Of a stretch of DNA of 64,000 bases, positions 35,801 through 45,359 are shown piece after piece. The notes below the pieces were generated by a model. The model had not been told where the DNA came from. It was given only the letters and a program-made list of their open reading frames with translations, and did no database searches. The position numbers were made by a program, and so were the translations under genes. Position 1 is the first letter of the stretch, and every line of letters starts with the position of its first letter. Source of the DNA: Leptidea sinapis (lineage: Eukaryota > Arthropoda > Insecta > Lepidoptera > Pieridae); contig NC_066304.1 in the NCBI RefSeq assembly GCF_905404315.1, positions 682,001 to 746,000 of the forward strand, given 5' to 3'.

Positions 35801-38800
35801 TTTAAAGTGAAGCGACGTGCGGATATTGATGACGAGGTAAGCAATGCACTCTCAAAGATAGTGCGTTGGTTTGAGACGAATAATCTGCACTTAAACAGTA
35901 AAAAACAAAGTGTTTACGGTTCATTACACCAAACACAGCGGAGGTACAAACCAACGTACTTATAAATGACCAGAGATTGAAACTTGTGGACACTACGGTC
36001 TTCTTGGGTATCACGTTAGATAAAAAGCTTCAGTGGGGTCCACATATTACCCATCTAGCAGATAGACTCAGCTCTGCGGCATATGCAGTTAGAAAGATTA
36101 GAGAGTACACGAATGTTGCGACCGCTAGATTAGTGTACTTTAGTTATTTTCACAGCATCATGACATACGGTATATTACTATGGGGTCATGCTGCTGACAT
36201 TGATATAGTGTTTGCACTGTAAAAGAGAGCTGTTCGTGCTATATATCAGCTTGGTTATAGACAGTCTCTCAAAGAAAAATTTAAAGAAATAAATATTATG
36301 ACTGTTTATTGTCAGTACATTTATGAAAATTTAATATATGTTCACAAAAATCGTCACCTTTTTGCTCTTAATAGTGATTTTCATTATTATAACACTAGAA
36401 ATAAGGGATTGCTTGTAACTAATTCTAGTAGGCTTCATAAGATACATAATAGCTTTAAGGATAAATGTATACACTTCTACAATAAAGTCCCAGCCACTGT
36501 TCAGGCATTATCTATAAATAAATTTAAATGTTTTATAAAAAAATGGCTCTGTCGTAAATCCTATTACTCCACTGCTGAATATGTAAATGATCGGACAGCT
36601 TGGGACTAGATTGTGATTATTTTATAGCGACTGTACAATATTGTATATTTTTATTGAAAAGAGCGCAAAAAAAAAGAATGCTGGGAGAGTTTCTTGCGCC
36701 GCTTCTTCTCTCTCAGAGCGCCATTTGTTTCCGAAGCGGTAGTAGTATCTAGTAGTATAAGAAATGACATCAAAAAGAATTCTAAAGGAATCAATTTTGA
36801 GAAAATAAATGCCTTTTATTGTATAAGGGAAATGGGTCCCGACAAGACTGTGGAAATTACCGCGATATAAGCCTTCTCAGCGTCGTCGGTAAATTGTATG
36901 CAAAAGTGTTGATTGAAAGAGTTGTGAACGAAACAGACGAAAAAGTATGGGATGCCCAAGCGGGATTTAGAAAGGGAATGGGATGTACGGATCGGGTCTT
37001 TTCCTTGCGGTGCATAGCCGAAAAGTTTTTGGCTAAAAACAAGAAGGTCTATTGCGCGTTCGTGGATCTAGAAAAGGCCTATGATAGAGTGTTAAGGAAT
37101 GAGCAGTGTGATCATCCAAGCATTGCAATCTCTTTTTAAAGATTCTAGTGCTTGTGTAAGGATAAACGGGCATACACTGAATGGTTTAATATCGAAAAAA
37201 GTTTTAGACAGGGATGTGTAGCGTCACCGTGGCTGTTTAATCTGTTCATAAATAATTGCTTGACAGATTTAAAAGAGAATGAAAGTGGGTTGAGAATGAA
37301 TGAGTTACTCGTCAAATGTTTTCTCTATGCTGATGACCAAGTATTACTTGCATCTTCGGCCGAGGAGTTGCAGGAGATGGTAACTGCTATGAATAGAGCT
37401 TTTGGTAGAAAGGGAATGAAGATGAATGTAAAGAAGACGAAAGTGATGGTGATTGAAAGAGATGAGATAGTGACAGACTGCAATATCGTGATTGGAGATG
37501 AAAAAATTGAAGAGGTGAATGAGTTTGTGTATTTGGGTTCTAAATTTACAAGAGGTGGAAAGTATGAGAGTGATATTGAAAGAAGAGTGAATGCAGGAGA
37601 CATGGTGAATGGAGCTTAGCACTCCTTTATGAGCAGGCAGAAGGTGTCTAATAAGGCTCGTTTGGCTGTGCATGAGGGGGTGTTGGTTCCAACACTCGTG
37701 AAAGTTGGGTATGGCAGAAGAAACATGAAAATAGAATAAATGCAGTTGAGATGAGAGCGTTGAGAAGTATGATAGGAGTTAAACTGAGTGACAGGATGAG
37801 AAATAGTGAGATAAGGAAACGTTGTGGTCTGAAAGAAGATGTTGTGACAAAAATTGAGAAAGGTATGCTTAGATGGTTTGGACATGTCGAGAGAATGAAT
37901 GAAGAACGACTGACGAAGGAAGTGTATAGGCCAATGTGAATGAAAGTGTTGGAAGGGGTAGACCTAGGCGGACGTTTCAAGATCAAATCAGGGACGTCTT
38001 GAAAAAAGGCCAAGAAATCAAGAGTACCCTAAATCGAAGAGCATGTATGAAAGGAATAATGAAAGTGGACGAAGCGAAACAAGTATGTAAGGATCGTAGC
38101 AAGTGGAAAGAAGTGGTCTCTGCCTACCCCTACGGGAAAGAGGCGTGATTTTATGTATGTATGTATGTTACTACTAACCGTACTAACTCTTGTTGGCTAT
38201 TTTTCAGTTCACAAAAGAAAACCACAGCTATATCAACCGATTATTTCTTTATGTACCATTCAGTTGACGGAGCCAATTATTAAAAAAAAAAGGCGGTGGG
38301 AGGGTGGAGACGAAGTGTGACTAGGGGCGCCGAGTTGTCCCAAATTTTGTGTCATAAAATTTTTCAAGATATAATATTTTATATCTAAGTATTACAACAA
38401 TAAGTTAAACTACATACCCTAAAGAATAACATAAAAATAGTTGAAACAATGACTAAGTAGCGAGGTAGCGATCTATGAATATCATTGTGAATTGTACAAA
38501 CACACATAATAATAGATCCGGACATAGTATTTTTTCTCATAAATGTGTTCATTAATCGTAACTGAGGAACCAATTTACCATACCTGTTCTACATCCTTTA
38601 AGAATCTCCTTTCCCTGGTTTTTACTAAACTTTTAAATAGTTTATGTTAATATAGTAGGAAAAATAAGATTATGTTTTACAACACTCTTAACACTAACAT
38701 AAGTCTTTTTATATAGTACTAGTTGACCCGACAGACGTTGTTAGAGTAGACAGAAAATAATGTTTTTATTAATTTGTTAATAATATTTCATAACATCAAG

Positions 38801-41800
38801 AATTATTTCGTAAAATATGGACCCTGTTGTTGTAATGAAATTGTTTCACAGTAGAACTGTCAAACCGTGCGTCGATAAATTCTCTCATAGAAAATATGTC
38901 CATACAAAACAAATATCGGACGACGGGAGACACATCAAAGGAAAATTGTTGTTTTTATTTCATTCCGAACACTTTCATATTTATTCACCTTTTAAACCTT
39001 CCCTGGACTTCCACAAATAAATCAAGACCAAAATTAGCCAAATCGGTCCAGCCGTTCTCGAGTTTTAGCGAGACTAACGAACAGCAATTCATTTATATAT
39101 ATATATATATATATAGAAGATACATATTTGTGTGAATTATTTTTTAAGTCATTTTCTAATTTTACTAAATCTGGTTTCAGAATTTCAGATTTTAAAATAA
39201 AATTATAAAACTGTTTTATATAAACACGGATACACTGACTGTACCATTATTCATCACCTGGTAGCTTACCTCAACCTGACACTGGCTCAATTTTGGCTTC
39301 CAACAAAAGAAAAAGAAACGATTTAAAGAATAGAATACAATAAAGAATACAAAAACCTGAAGAACTTGAACATAAATATCAATCTGCGACCGCGGGTACA
39401 GCTCAGTTTTGATAGCCGCAGACAATGCCTGTCGTAAATGCATAGACATCTCTTGCGATTTGCGATCGCCGTGTGGCCTGTTCTTCCTTTCACCTGCAAT
39501 CATTGTTATGTTATAAAGGTATGAAACACATCCAACGTCCAACTACATCATCGCCATATTCTCCAGTCGTGGAGACCAGGGATATCAGGAGCGACACAAG
39601 GCGATTGCCAGCACAGTTTCTATCAAGGTCGCTCAGGTGCTGATCTTCTGAACTAACAAAACACAACACAAAACGTAACACTGAAAATGTTTAGAAAATG
39701 AAATACGGCTTAATATAGAAAGTTGCCAATACTTTTATTGTTTTTCGAAGTAATCTCCGTTCCTTTCTACACATCGTCGCATTCGATGGAACCACTGAGA
39801 AAAGCAGTGGGCCCATTCTTCCTTAGGACTCCTATCTTCTATGGTATTTTCGTACGCTTTCACCGCATCTTCAGGGCTCGTAAAGCGAATACCTACAAAT
39901 TTTATGTTTAGTTCTTAGGAATAAATAAAAGTCGCAGGGCGCCAGGTCAGGACTGTATGACGGATGACTCATTATCTCGACACCTGCAATAGTCAAATAT
40001 TCAACAGTCCGTTTTTCGGAGTGCGCTTAAGTATTGTCGTGGTGAAGGAGGATCCTGCTTGGAGGGTGCTGCTGTCGAATTTTTTCAAAGACAACAGGCA
40101 AACAGCGATTGACATACGAGTCTGCAGTAACTGTCCTTCCATCTTCTAGCACAACTGTCGCGAAATGACCTTACCGACCAAAGAATGAGGCAATCATCTT
40201 TTTTCCTTGACTTCTTCCTTTCTTTACCTTAGTTGGCCGATCCTCGAAAGGAAACAGCCACTGAGCTGATTTTCTTTTGGGTTCGGGTACGTAGCAATAT
40301 ATCCAGCTTTCATCACCTGTGACGATGTCAAATACAGCATTTGAGTCACCGCCATTGAACTTATCTAAAATTTGGCTACACCAGTCTGTGCGACGATGTT
40401 TCTGGTTGTCGGTTAAAGTATGGGGAATCCATCTGGTACAAAGCTTCCTGACGCCTAAATGTTTTTGAACTTGACTCATGCCAATACCTAGACTTGCCCG
40501 TATCTGCTGATAGGTCACTATCTTATCTTCTAGCTGTTAAAAGACATCCTGCATGCTGATTATCATTGAGATTGCTATGTCCACACTTAAACTTGTTAAA
40601 CCAATTGAAAATATTGGCATGAGAAGGGGCTACATAAGGGCAAATAAGTTCTAAAATTGAAATTCAAAAAAGTTTTCATTACCAATGTTTCTAACTGGCC
40701 AGTTCTAAACATTTCAGTGTTACCCACAAATACCTTGGTCAAAGCACTTATATTGAAGCTTCCTTCTTATGGGCTATGAGCTTATGCAAATTGCCCACTA
40801 GCTTTCTGGCTGATGGGAGTATCAAAGTTGATATTGATGACATATGCTCTGACTTAAAACGCATAAGTACTGGTATCCCAACTGCTACAAATATCAGTCA
40901 AGATAGTGTCAATGATAACCGGAAAAAACTTGTATATGAAATCAGGACTGCACTATTAGATTACGAAGAGCTGTTTCACGTGATTCCTGCCGCCGACTTC
41001 TTCAACATGCCACATATTAGGAGGTTAATTAGACCATAAACGGAATTGTTGAAGGAACTATGATTTTGGAGTGGAGCAGCCAGTGCAGCTGCTCCCCCCT
41101 ATAATATCTGGTCATGTTTTAGTGGCTTAACCATTCATTTAATTATTATTTAGCATTTCAAAAATAATTTTTACTTTACAATGGTACTTATGTATATGAA
41201 GCCAAAATTAAAATATTTGTCTATTTGTTGGTTTGTTTGTGATTGCCCCTCTTAGAATCTGGTAAACTGATTTGGATGTGGTTTAAATTACTGCTTGTTC
41301 AATTCTTCTCAACCAAAAAAGGAAAGTTAATTGAAATGAGCTTCCTTGTGCGGTGTTTCCGGGACGATATGACATGGGTACCTTCAAAAAAAGAGTGTAC
41401 ACCATCCTTAAAGGCCGGCAACACTCCTGTGATTCCTCTGGTGTTGCAAGAGATTGTGGGTGGTGGTGATCACTTAAGAACAGGTGACCCGTACGCTCGT
41501 TCGTCCTCCTATTCCATAAAAAAAAAATACACTAAAATCTATGTGAATTGAACTAAGGGCTGTATCTCACCAGTAGAAAATGTGGCCATGCTATATTGAC
41601 AGTTGACAACTACTCCATCAGTTGACATTTTTGATTTTGATGCCTGAAAGAAGGTAACCCATTTTAGCAATACATACATCACACTTTGACATTATGAATT
41701 TACAATATATAAAAATAAAACATTTTAAGGTACTGTGAGAAACAATGCACCATGCAAATGCAAACTCGCAAGATATTCTTAATCCAGGTATTTGTGTGAC

Positions 41801-42450
41801 TATACCATTATATTCTTGCCTATGCAGCTTCTTCTCCAATCAATTCAAATAACTCATTTCTTTTTTTTTTCAAAACCTCATGGTGGCTAATACATATGGC
41901 CAGAACAAAAGTGTTGGTGGCGCAATAAGTTGAACCATTGACTGTCACCAAGGACAGCTGGTTCAAACCTTGCTTACCAATTTACCAATGTAATTTCGGT
42001 TTTCCAATTTATATGTAATGTAAAATGTATGTTAATGTATATTCAGAGTGACATGTGTGAAGGGCAAAGTGAATGTATGAAAACGCAATTTCGACCGAAA
42101 TAATTAGTATCGAGATCCCAGTATGCTGTTATTGGGTTCCCTAACGTTACGTAACGCTTTAACAACAGAGGCATACCCTTTATATAAAATAATGACTTCA
42201 CATAAAATATTAAAATTACGCCGATATAAATATTGACTGTACCTCCATAACCTCAAAATATTAATGATTAATCGCTAACCTGATGAGGACCATAAACCGC
42301 AGCTATGACTTTTGTATTTCCTTGTTCTAAATATGCACTACCATCAGGTTGAGTAAAAACACCTAATTTGCACCTTATTCGACGTAATTCGTTTGGCCTC
42401 CGACCATCCAAACGAAGACCCTGGGCAGACAACAAATCCGGTCCCGGCAT
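23760..42450 (-). CDS. Rrp41: Exosome complex component Rrp41 (EXOSC4/Ski6), six exons
   Basis: Minus-strand exons 42450-42280, 41643-41571, 39493-39357, 34828-34624, 25702-25608 and 23834-23760 join to 756 nt, 251 residues plus stop, with all phases matching; human EXOSC4 has 245. Rrp41 is an RNase PH-fold subunit of the six-member ring of the RNA exosome, which guides RNA to Rrp44/Dis3 and Rrp6 in nucleus and cytoplasm. The metazoan subunit itself is not catalytic. Seen: LRLDGRRPNELRRI (about 13-26), DGSAYLEQGNTKVIAAVYGP (36-55), VNCQYSMATFSTGERKNRPHGDRKS (about 70-93), PRSQIDIYVQVLQADGG (115-131), HVEEAAGG and IALLEMSHRLHMD (about 198-210). It pairs in the ring with Rrp45. The introns total about 18 kb, mostly transposons. 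Confidence 0.95.
24190..24500 (+). mobile_element. LINE 3' end fragment (family C, longest copy)
   Basis: Frame from about 24237 reads WRSSTERFSRSFLPRTTTLW then NELPCAVFPGRYDMGTFKKS and FLKGRQR, the C terminus of an R1/jockey-type ORF2. The 3' UTR ends in an A run at 24482. Lies in intron 5 of Rrp41, opposite strand. Confidence 0.8.
24545..25312. mobile_element. DNA element with terminal inverted repeats, no coding
   Basis: The left end (24545, ggttggacttagtatcccg) and right end (complement of 25312 inward, ggttaaaagttagtatcccg) match over most of 28 nt and share TTAGTATCCCG.AGCACGA. The 768-bp interior has no transposase. No clear target duplication, so the superfamily is unassigned. Confidence 0.6.
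25608..25702 (-). CDS. Rrp41: Rrp41 coding exon 5
   Basis: 95 nt between acceptor ttgttggcag and donor gtattg, phase 1 to 0. Encodes SIALLEMSHRLHMDYFDVVL, matching the family's C-terminal half. Lies 8.9 kb from exon 4. Confidence 0.93.
25770..26035 (+). mobile_element. LINE 3' end (family A)
   Basis: Carries the tail block gagtttcttgcgccgcttct and the gaagcggtagtagtatctag word shared with 36600-36800. Its left part (ataaagtcccagccactgtt) is the end of ORF2. Rearranged inside. Confidence 0.75.
26155..26225 (-). other. tRNA-like head of a SINE (remnant)
   Basis: On the minus strand, atagctcagacattgg (A-box-like) and ggttcgaatcc (B box) sit at tRNA spacing. Acceptor pairing is poor. Probably a decayed tRNA-derived SINE. 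Confidence 0.45.
26435..26548 (+). mobile_element. tRNA-derived SINE, family T, 5'-truncated
   Basis: Matches the body of the SINE at 19684-19933 in opposite orientation (ctatgcctagtttggggcaa) and ends in the ATT-type tail at about 26530-26548. Confidence 0.7.
26995..27500 (+). mobile_element. LINE family A fragment (pre-RT piece joined to ORF2 end)
   Basis: Bases 27003-27290 encode a pre-RT linker (KVKATWEMRINNETGRS). From about 27390 the sequence matches 36262-36345 of the larger family A copy (cagtctctcaaag; attatgactgtt). The RT domain in between is missing. Confidence 0.7.
27505..28139. other. intronic DNA, nothing recognised
   Basis: Part of Rrp41 intron 4. A short GAAAT run at about 28013-28030 resembles the end of the insertion in the copia element. 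No coding seen. Confidence 0.45.
28140..28680 (-). mobile_element. LINE 3' end fragment (family C) with upstream remnant
   Basis: The minus strand of 28140-28300 matches the family C tail (tgattcctttggtgttg; gatcaattaacatcagg). 28300-28680 is likely more of the ORF2 end, too decayed to read. Confidence 0.6.
28700..29075 (+). other. possible LTR remnant
   Basis: Has tataaaac (about 28967), a downstream cagttcagttcagtt initiator-like run and aataaaaag (about 29021) in promoter/poly(A) order. The ends were not found. Confidence 0.25.
29145..30465 (-). mobile_element. 5'-truncated LINE, CR1/jockey-like RT
   Basis: On the minus strand: RT motif GVPQ near 30270, the catalytic VLYADDITIIIP segment near 30185-30150, the FLGIIMDNNCNWKAHV thumb region, IRYGIIIWG, and a 3' tail beginning tttgactttgaaataag at 29160. 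Several frameshifts and stops. Lies in Rrp41 intron 4 on the same strand as Rrp41. Confidence 0.85.
30465..30925 (+). mobile_element. LINE 3' end (family A)
   Basis: Nearly identical to 36340-36810: ORF2 end (HKNRHLFALNSDFHYY; TRNKGLLVTNSSRLH), then the 3' UTR with cttgcgccgcttcttctctc and the aaaataaatgcct end. 5'-truncated. Confidence 0.85.
30930..31190 (+). mobile_element. LINE C-terminal fragment
   Basis: Reads KDSLIDLGIQFYNKILHNI and YLNALLTKKSYYSIADYKED, typical of the last residues of CR1/jockey-like ORF2. Two similar pieces in a row, decayed. Confidence 0.5.
31400..33560 (-). mobile_element. jockey-like LINE with internal RT deletion
   Basis: Minus-strand order: endonuclease (about 33520-32920: GGGVIVAVAKS, LCAVYVPP, VLVVGDFNLGFIDW), linker (32740-32480), early RT (32430-31900: SIDPSKGAGPDGIPP, PIYKKDHRDNIKNYRPVSIL), then a direct jump at about 31915 to LEFNSIIWNPFYKCHIKRME and the C-terminal domain to 31430. 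The catalytic YADD region is deleted. Stops and frameshifts throughout. Confidence 0.88.
33600..34430. other. intronic DNA, nothing recognised
   Basis: Part of Rrp41 intron 4. Contains two GC-richer stretches (34030-34120 and 34340-34380) with loosely inverted words (accagttgcgccgc / gcggcgactggtt). Probably a decayed repeat. Confidence 0.35.
34431..34617 (+). mobile_element. family B repeat abutting Rrp41 exon 4 donor
   Basis: Matches the 5' two thirds of the copy at 19006 (cggcgcctatttctgccgtg; tctcaaggtgacgag) and stops within about 10 nt of the exon 4 donor. Confidence 0.8.
34624..34828 (-). CDS. Rrp41: Rrp41 coding exon 4
   Basis: 205 nt, phase 0 to 1, residues 128-195 (ADGGAYCACVNASTLALVDA; HVEEAAGG). 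Remarkably GC-rich in AT-rich surroundings. The acceptor (accgttggtag) has almost no pyrimidine tract. The donor gtcagt sits about 10 nt from a family B repeat. The long plus-strand open frames here are only its antisense shadow. Confidence 0.93.
34865..38168 (+). mobile_element. RTE-like LINE, interrupted by a second LINE
   Basis: The first part (about 34880-35121) encodes EIVKALKSMRLGKAAGYDRI and WRNGQVPGDWSKAVIVPL. The element resumes at 36818 with SRQDCGNYRDISLLSVVGKL, AGFRKGMGCTDRVFSLRCI, VDLEKAYDRV, RQGCVASPWLFN, CFLYADDQVLL, VYLGSKFT and WFGHVERM. It ends after KWKEVVSAYPYGKEA with an (ATGT)n tail at 38153-38168, as in RTE elements. Frameshifts near 37100 and 37615-37740. The break at 35121/36818 is caused by the inserted jockey-like element. 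Lies in Rrp41 intron 3 on the opposite strand. Confidence 0.9.
35122..36817 (+). mobile_element. jockey-like LINE (family A), largest copy, nested in the RTE element
   Basis: 5'-truncated within early RT (a degenerate GPDG-like site near 35140), then NIVKYILDIIAPELAIIFNE, FRPISVLPVFSKI, NQFGFTRGLST, FCDLLKAFDCVHHE, GVPQGSILG, IVLFADDTSL (35775-35800), VFLGITLDKKLQWGPH and the ORF2 end to 36609. The 3' UTR runs to about 36817. Frame breaks near 35355, 35920 and 36222. ATTG at 35118-35121 and 36818-36821 is the likely target duplication. Confidence 0.88.
38170..38724. other. intronic DNA, nothing recognised
   Basis: Part of Rrp41 intron 3. AT-rich, with a purine run at 38282-38310. No gene or known repeat. 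Confidence 0.45.
38727..39115 (-). mobile_element. Helitron-like non-autonomous repeat
   Basis: On the minus strand it ends caacgtctgtcgggtcaact then AG, the CTAG-type Helitron 3' end also seen at 58092. Its other side holds aaatcggtccagccgttctc and a (TA)n run at 39091-39114. 5' end uncertain. Confidence 0.5.
39357..39493 (-). CDS. Rrp41: Rrp41 coding exon 3
   Basis: 137 nt between acceptor attgcag and donor gttttt (weak beyond GT), phase 1 to 0. Encodes GERKNRPHGDRKS and PRSQIDIYVQVLQ, both diagnostic. Confidence 0.95.
39715..40620 (-). mobile_element. mariner transposase pseudogene
   Basis: Minus strand: helix-turn-helix remnant (SLGIGMSQVQKHL), then RWIPHTLTDNQKHRRTDWC, the first catalytic Asp in VTGDESWIYCY, the PKRKSAQW motif, the second Asp region (LLHHDNT) near 40040 and HPSYSPDLAPCDFYLF near 39970. 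This is the order of mariner/Tc1 D,D34D enzymes. Broken by stops near 40170 and 39890. The 27-30 nt terminal repeats could not be fixed; one end is near 39715. Lies in Rrp41 intron 2. Confidence 0.85.
40718..41039 (+). other. unrecognised exon-like open frame
   Basis: After an acceptor-like ctaaacatttcag (40705-40717) a frame runs open to TAA at 41037: HKYLGQSTYIEASFLWAMSL, then an 87-codon stretch from ATG 40776 with ordinary protein composition (DIDDICSDLKRISTG; LVYEIRTALLDYEELFHVIP). It is antisense within Rrp41 intron 2. No family recognised. It could be the last exon of a nested gene, a retropseudogene piece or an unrecognised transposon. Confidence 0.4.
41333..41530 (+). mobile_element. 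LINE 3' end fragment (family C)
   Basis: Same tail as 24300-24490 with slightly more decay. Ends in the A run just 40 nt before the 3' end of Rrp41 exon 2. Confidence 0.78.
41571..41643 (-). CDS. Rrp41: Rrp41 coding exon 2
   Basis: 73 nt between acceptor ttctttcag and donor gtgaga, phase 0 to 1. Encodes VVVNCQYSMATFST, the conserved core strand of the family. It has no ATG start of its own and was found by matching phase and motif. Confidence 0.93.
42280..42450 (-). CDS. Rrp41: Rrp41 coding exon 1
   Basis: 171 nt from ATG (complement of 42450) to donor gttagc, phase 0, residues 1-57. Strong match to the RNase PH N terminus (GLRLDGRRPNELR; YLEQGNTKVIAAVYGPH). Confidence 0.95.
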
Positions 42451-42760
42451 AGCTTTAAGCTAATGTATTTTGAATTTTATGAACGACGTAAAATGTTTAT
42501 AGTAATGGCTTATTTAAAGTTAAACATGCACAGATTGTACGTTAAAATTACATTACAGCATTTAAGGTCGCAAAAAGTACGTAAAGCAACAATATTTACA
42601 TGATCAAAATATTATTACACAGTTTTTTTTGGATTTTATGACCTGGTAACATATATATTCCCTATATATTATTATACTCTTTGCCTGGTAACTAAGACCT
42701 TTAAGTCAAGTCTTTTTTATTATCTAAATAATATATATACTTTTCATTTCACAGTTCACT
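42451..42760. other. region upstream of Rrp41
   Basis: Presumed 5' UTR/promoter of Rrp41 (minus strand). No TATA or initiator could be assigned. Confidence 0.35.
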
Positions 42761-42764
42761 TATC

Positions 42765-43570
42765 ACTTCACTTTATATTTAAATCGTTAGAATTGTATTC
42801 TTAATATATTTGTATAATGGTTTATAACTTCTTTTGTCTCTTAATAACTGATCAAGTGGAGGCGGGTGAGACGAAGAATCACATAAAATTTTTGAATCAC
42901 TGATTTCACTAGTCAGCACAAGTCTGTCAATCAGAAATGTTTGGCAGTCGAAAATAAGGTGTTCCAGAGTTTCTTCATTTAATTGCAATGTGGGTAAATT
43001 TTATTCTCAACAATACCCAATCTTGCAAGGTGTGACGGTGCAGTATTATGGCCATAACGCAATCTTTTTATCGTGGGAATAAAATCTCTGTTGCAATCCT
43101 TCAATTGATTGTACCAGGCTCTGACAGGTATGTTTTCTTTTATGCAGCCATACTATTTTCCTTTATTACCTTGGCCTGTCTGCCAGATGTCTAATCATAA
43201 CTTTTGAATTTCTTCGTCAATATATTGGAGACAATCATTCATAGGAAACTCTGTAACATTTTTAACATCAACTGAATTAATACCTTCATATGCAGTCTTA
43301 TCAGCCATTTCGTTAACTGTTATACCTTTGTGTGATGGCAACCATAGGAAGGCCACTTGAATATGCTCAAGGTGGTATTTATATATTATTTCTTTTATAA
43401 AAAAGAGGATATATTTAGATTAAAAATTAACTGTAAGATTAGTTAAACCTTTTATTAAGCTTAAAGAATCTGTTACTATTAAAAAGTTCTTAAAGTTGTG
43501 AATTTCGCGTATTCTTATTAATGCCTGATAAACTGCATATGCTGTAAAAATTGAGCATGATTGGATAAAA
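42765..43570 (-). mobile_element. LINE 3' end with RNase H-like domain
   Basis: On the minus strand: about 43560-43270 reads like an RNase H region (VAFLWLPSHKGITVNEMADK, then AYEGINSVDV), followed by a zinc-binding-like C-terminal part and an end at about 42780 (EETLEHLIFDCQTF). RNase H after RT is typical of the I/R1 group of LINEs. Multiple stops. Confidence 0.7.
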
Positions 43571-44410
43571 GCTGGTCAATTATTAGAGATCGAAAAATGA
43601 TTGGATACCCAAGAATACATCCAGAATATGTTCACTTCAATTAAAAAATGAAGATTTTCATTTATCAAAAAAGAAATTCACGATAGTTTCCAAAAAATTT
43701 ATACGAATTTGAACCATGAGTATTAATTTGGTTTGATGATATTACGATTTTGTTCAATGATGTACTTAATTCCCTTAAAAAAACACATAGCATTGGTTTT
43801 TCAAGAGTTTGTAAGCATTCGTATGCACTGCATTGCAAGAACAGATTCTTTGCTTACTCATCACACGAAATTCTACACATACTTACGATTTTTTGCGAAA
43901 CATAATGCTCGTAATAAAGTGCGTCATGTAAATATTTCATCATAAAGCTAAATTCAGTGTTGTAGCAATAAGGTTCTCTAAATTTTTTATTTAACCATAT
44001 CGATTTTCTTTGTAAGTTCCGTGTGTTGTGTCATGAAGAATTATGTAATTTTTTGGACTCGTGACAATTCATAAAAATAATAAAATTATCGTAACTATCA
44101 AAATTCATTAATTTCGTAATTTATTTAATACCTGCTTTTCTTTAGCAACTTTTTTTACACATTATAATAAACATTGGTACATATAACAAGTAATTCAAGA
44201 CAAGGGACGGAGATTCAATGACTGAGTTTGTAAAGAATTGTTTTGTAGCTGTTCCTATATTTTGGTCAACACATGCACTAAGGTTTGTTCGACAAAATGT
44301 TTCCATTCTGTGCAATAATGTTAAAACTCAAAAATTATTTACTGATATGATACAAGTATTGAATTACAGAATCATTTGAAGAAAAATTCAAATCTCACAC
44401 TTTTAATAAA
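43571..44410. other. AT-rich DNA, nothing recognised
   Basis: No splice-bounded exon or repeat recognised between the LINE tail and the LTR element. Confidence 0.45.
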
Positions 44411-44412
44411 AA

Positions 44413-44687
44413 AAATAATATCGGAGCAAATACTACAACACGAATTGAAAACACGTGCACGTGCCCCATTAATACGGCTGCAACAGCCGCACGGTCGACA
44501 CTTGAGTCAGTCGTGCTCGGGCTGTCGTACGGTATATACGTTGAATAAACGAAAGTAATAAAATACTTACTCGTGTAGTTTTCTTCACAAGAACCAATGA
44601 GTGATCTTCAGCAAGTTAGCAATTGTGATGTCAACAGTAATGACGTCACACCTTTTAAAAACAATACAGAGGGTTCTTTCCTCGTCA
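44413..44687 (+). repeat. left LTR of compact element (5'-truncated)
   Basis: Shares ggtcgacacttgagtcagtc, the AATAAACGAAAG signal and an ATGAGTGATCTTCAGCA word with 46008-46365. It lacks about 80 nt present in the right copy and its first bases. Confidence 0.65.
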
Positions 44688-44746
44688 TCAGAAGTGGGAT
44701 ACGACCAGATTAACTGCAACTAACCAACATCCAGCAGAAGAGACCG

Positions 44747-45301
44747 TTGGTAGATAACAATGTGCCATTGGAAGCAGGGTCACAAGGACTGCAAGCATAC
44801 CCATATTATGGAAATCAGATGGGAGGGATACCAAGTCATTTCTTGATGCAAATGATGGAGACGATGCAGAAAATGTCGGTGCACTTATGTGCTTTATCTA
44901 CCGAAGCAAAGATAAAGGATTCAAGTCTACTTACTTTGACTGTAACGAGTGCGCTGCAATGCGTAGTGCAGAACGACGTGACGTTATATAATACCTTGCG
45001 CAGTATTCGCATGATACAGCGACGGTTAAGGGCTGAAAGTCCAATGTCCCTGAGACTGTATCGGCGGAAAACGAATTACCCACTCACCGAGATCCTATTG
45101 CACAACACACCCAGCCCATTCCATCAATCATATGAGAAAGGCTGTCACTGCAGCCACACTAAGACTCAGTGTGAGGAAAATCAGAGTAAAGGGAAGTACC
45201 TCTATTCAACAATTCAAACAACCAGACGAATATCTTTTATAAATCCACGAGGGAGTCCTACGAGAAAAGTGCCTGAAACGTGGTACCTCTGGCGGTGGTA
45301 G
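44747..45301 (+). pseudogene. gag-like open frame
   Basis: 184 codons from a TTG; no good ATG. The N-terminal part (PYYGNQMGGIPSHFLMQMME, then TMQKMSVHLCALSTEAK) resembles the helix before gag in gypsy-type elements. A Cys/His-rich spot (CHCSHTKTQC, about residues 133-142) is in the place of a zinc knuckle but does not match CCHC spacing. Resemblance is weak. Confidence 0.35.
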
Positions 45302-45359
45302 CTCAGGCTCAAAACATCCTGATGAAAACCTTTTATTAATCTACGAGAACTCTATTATT

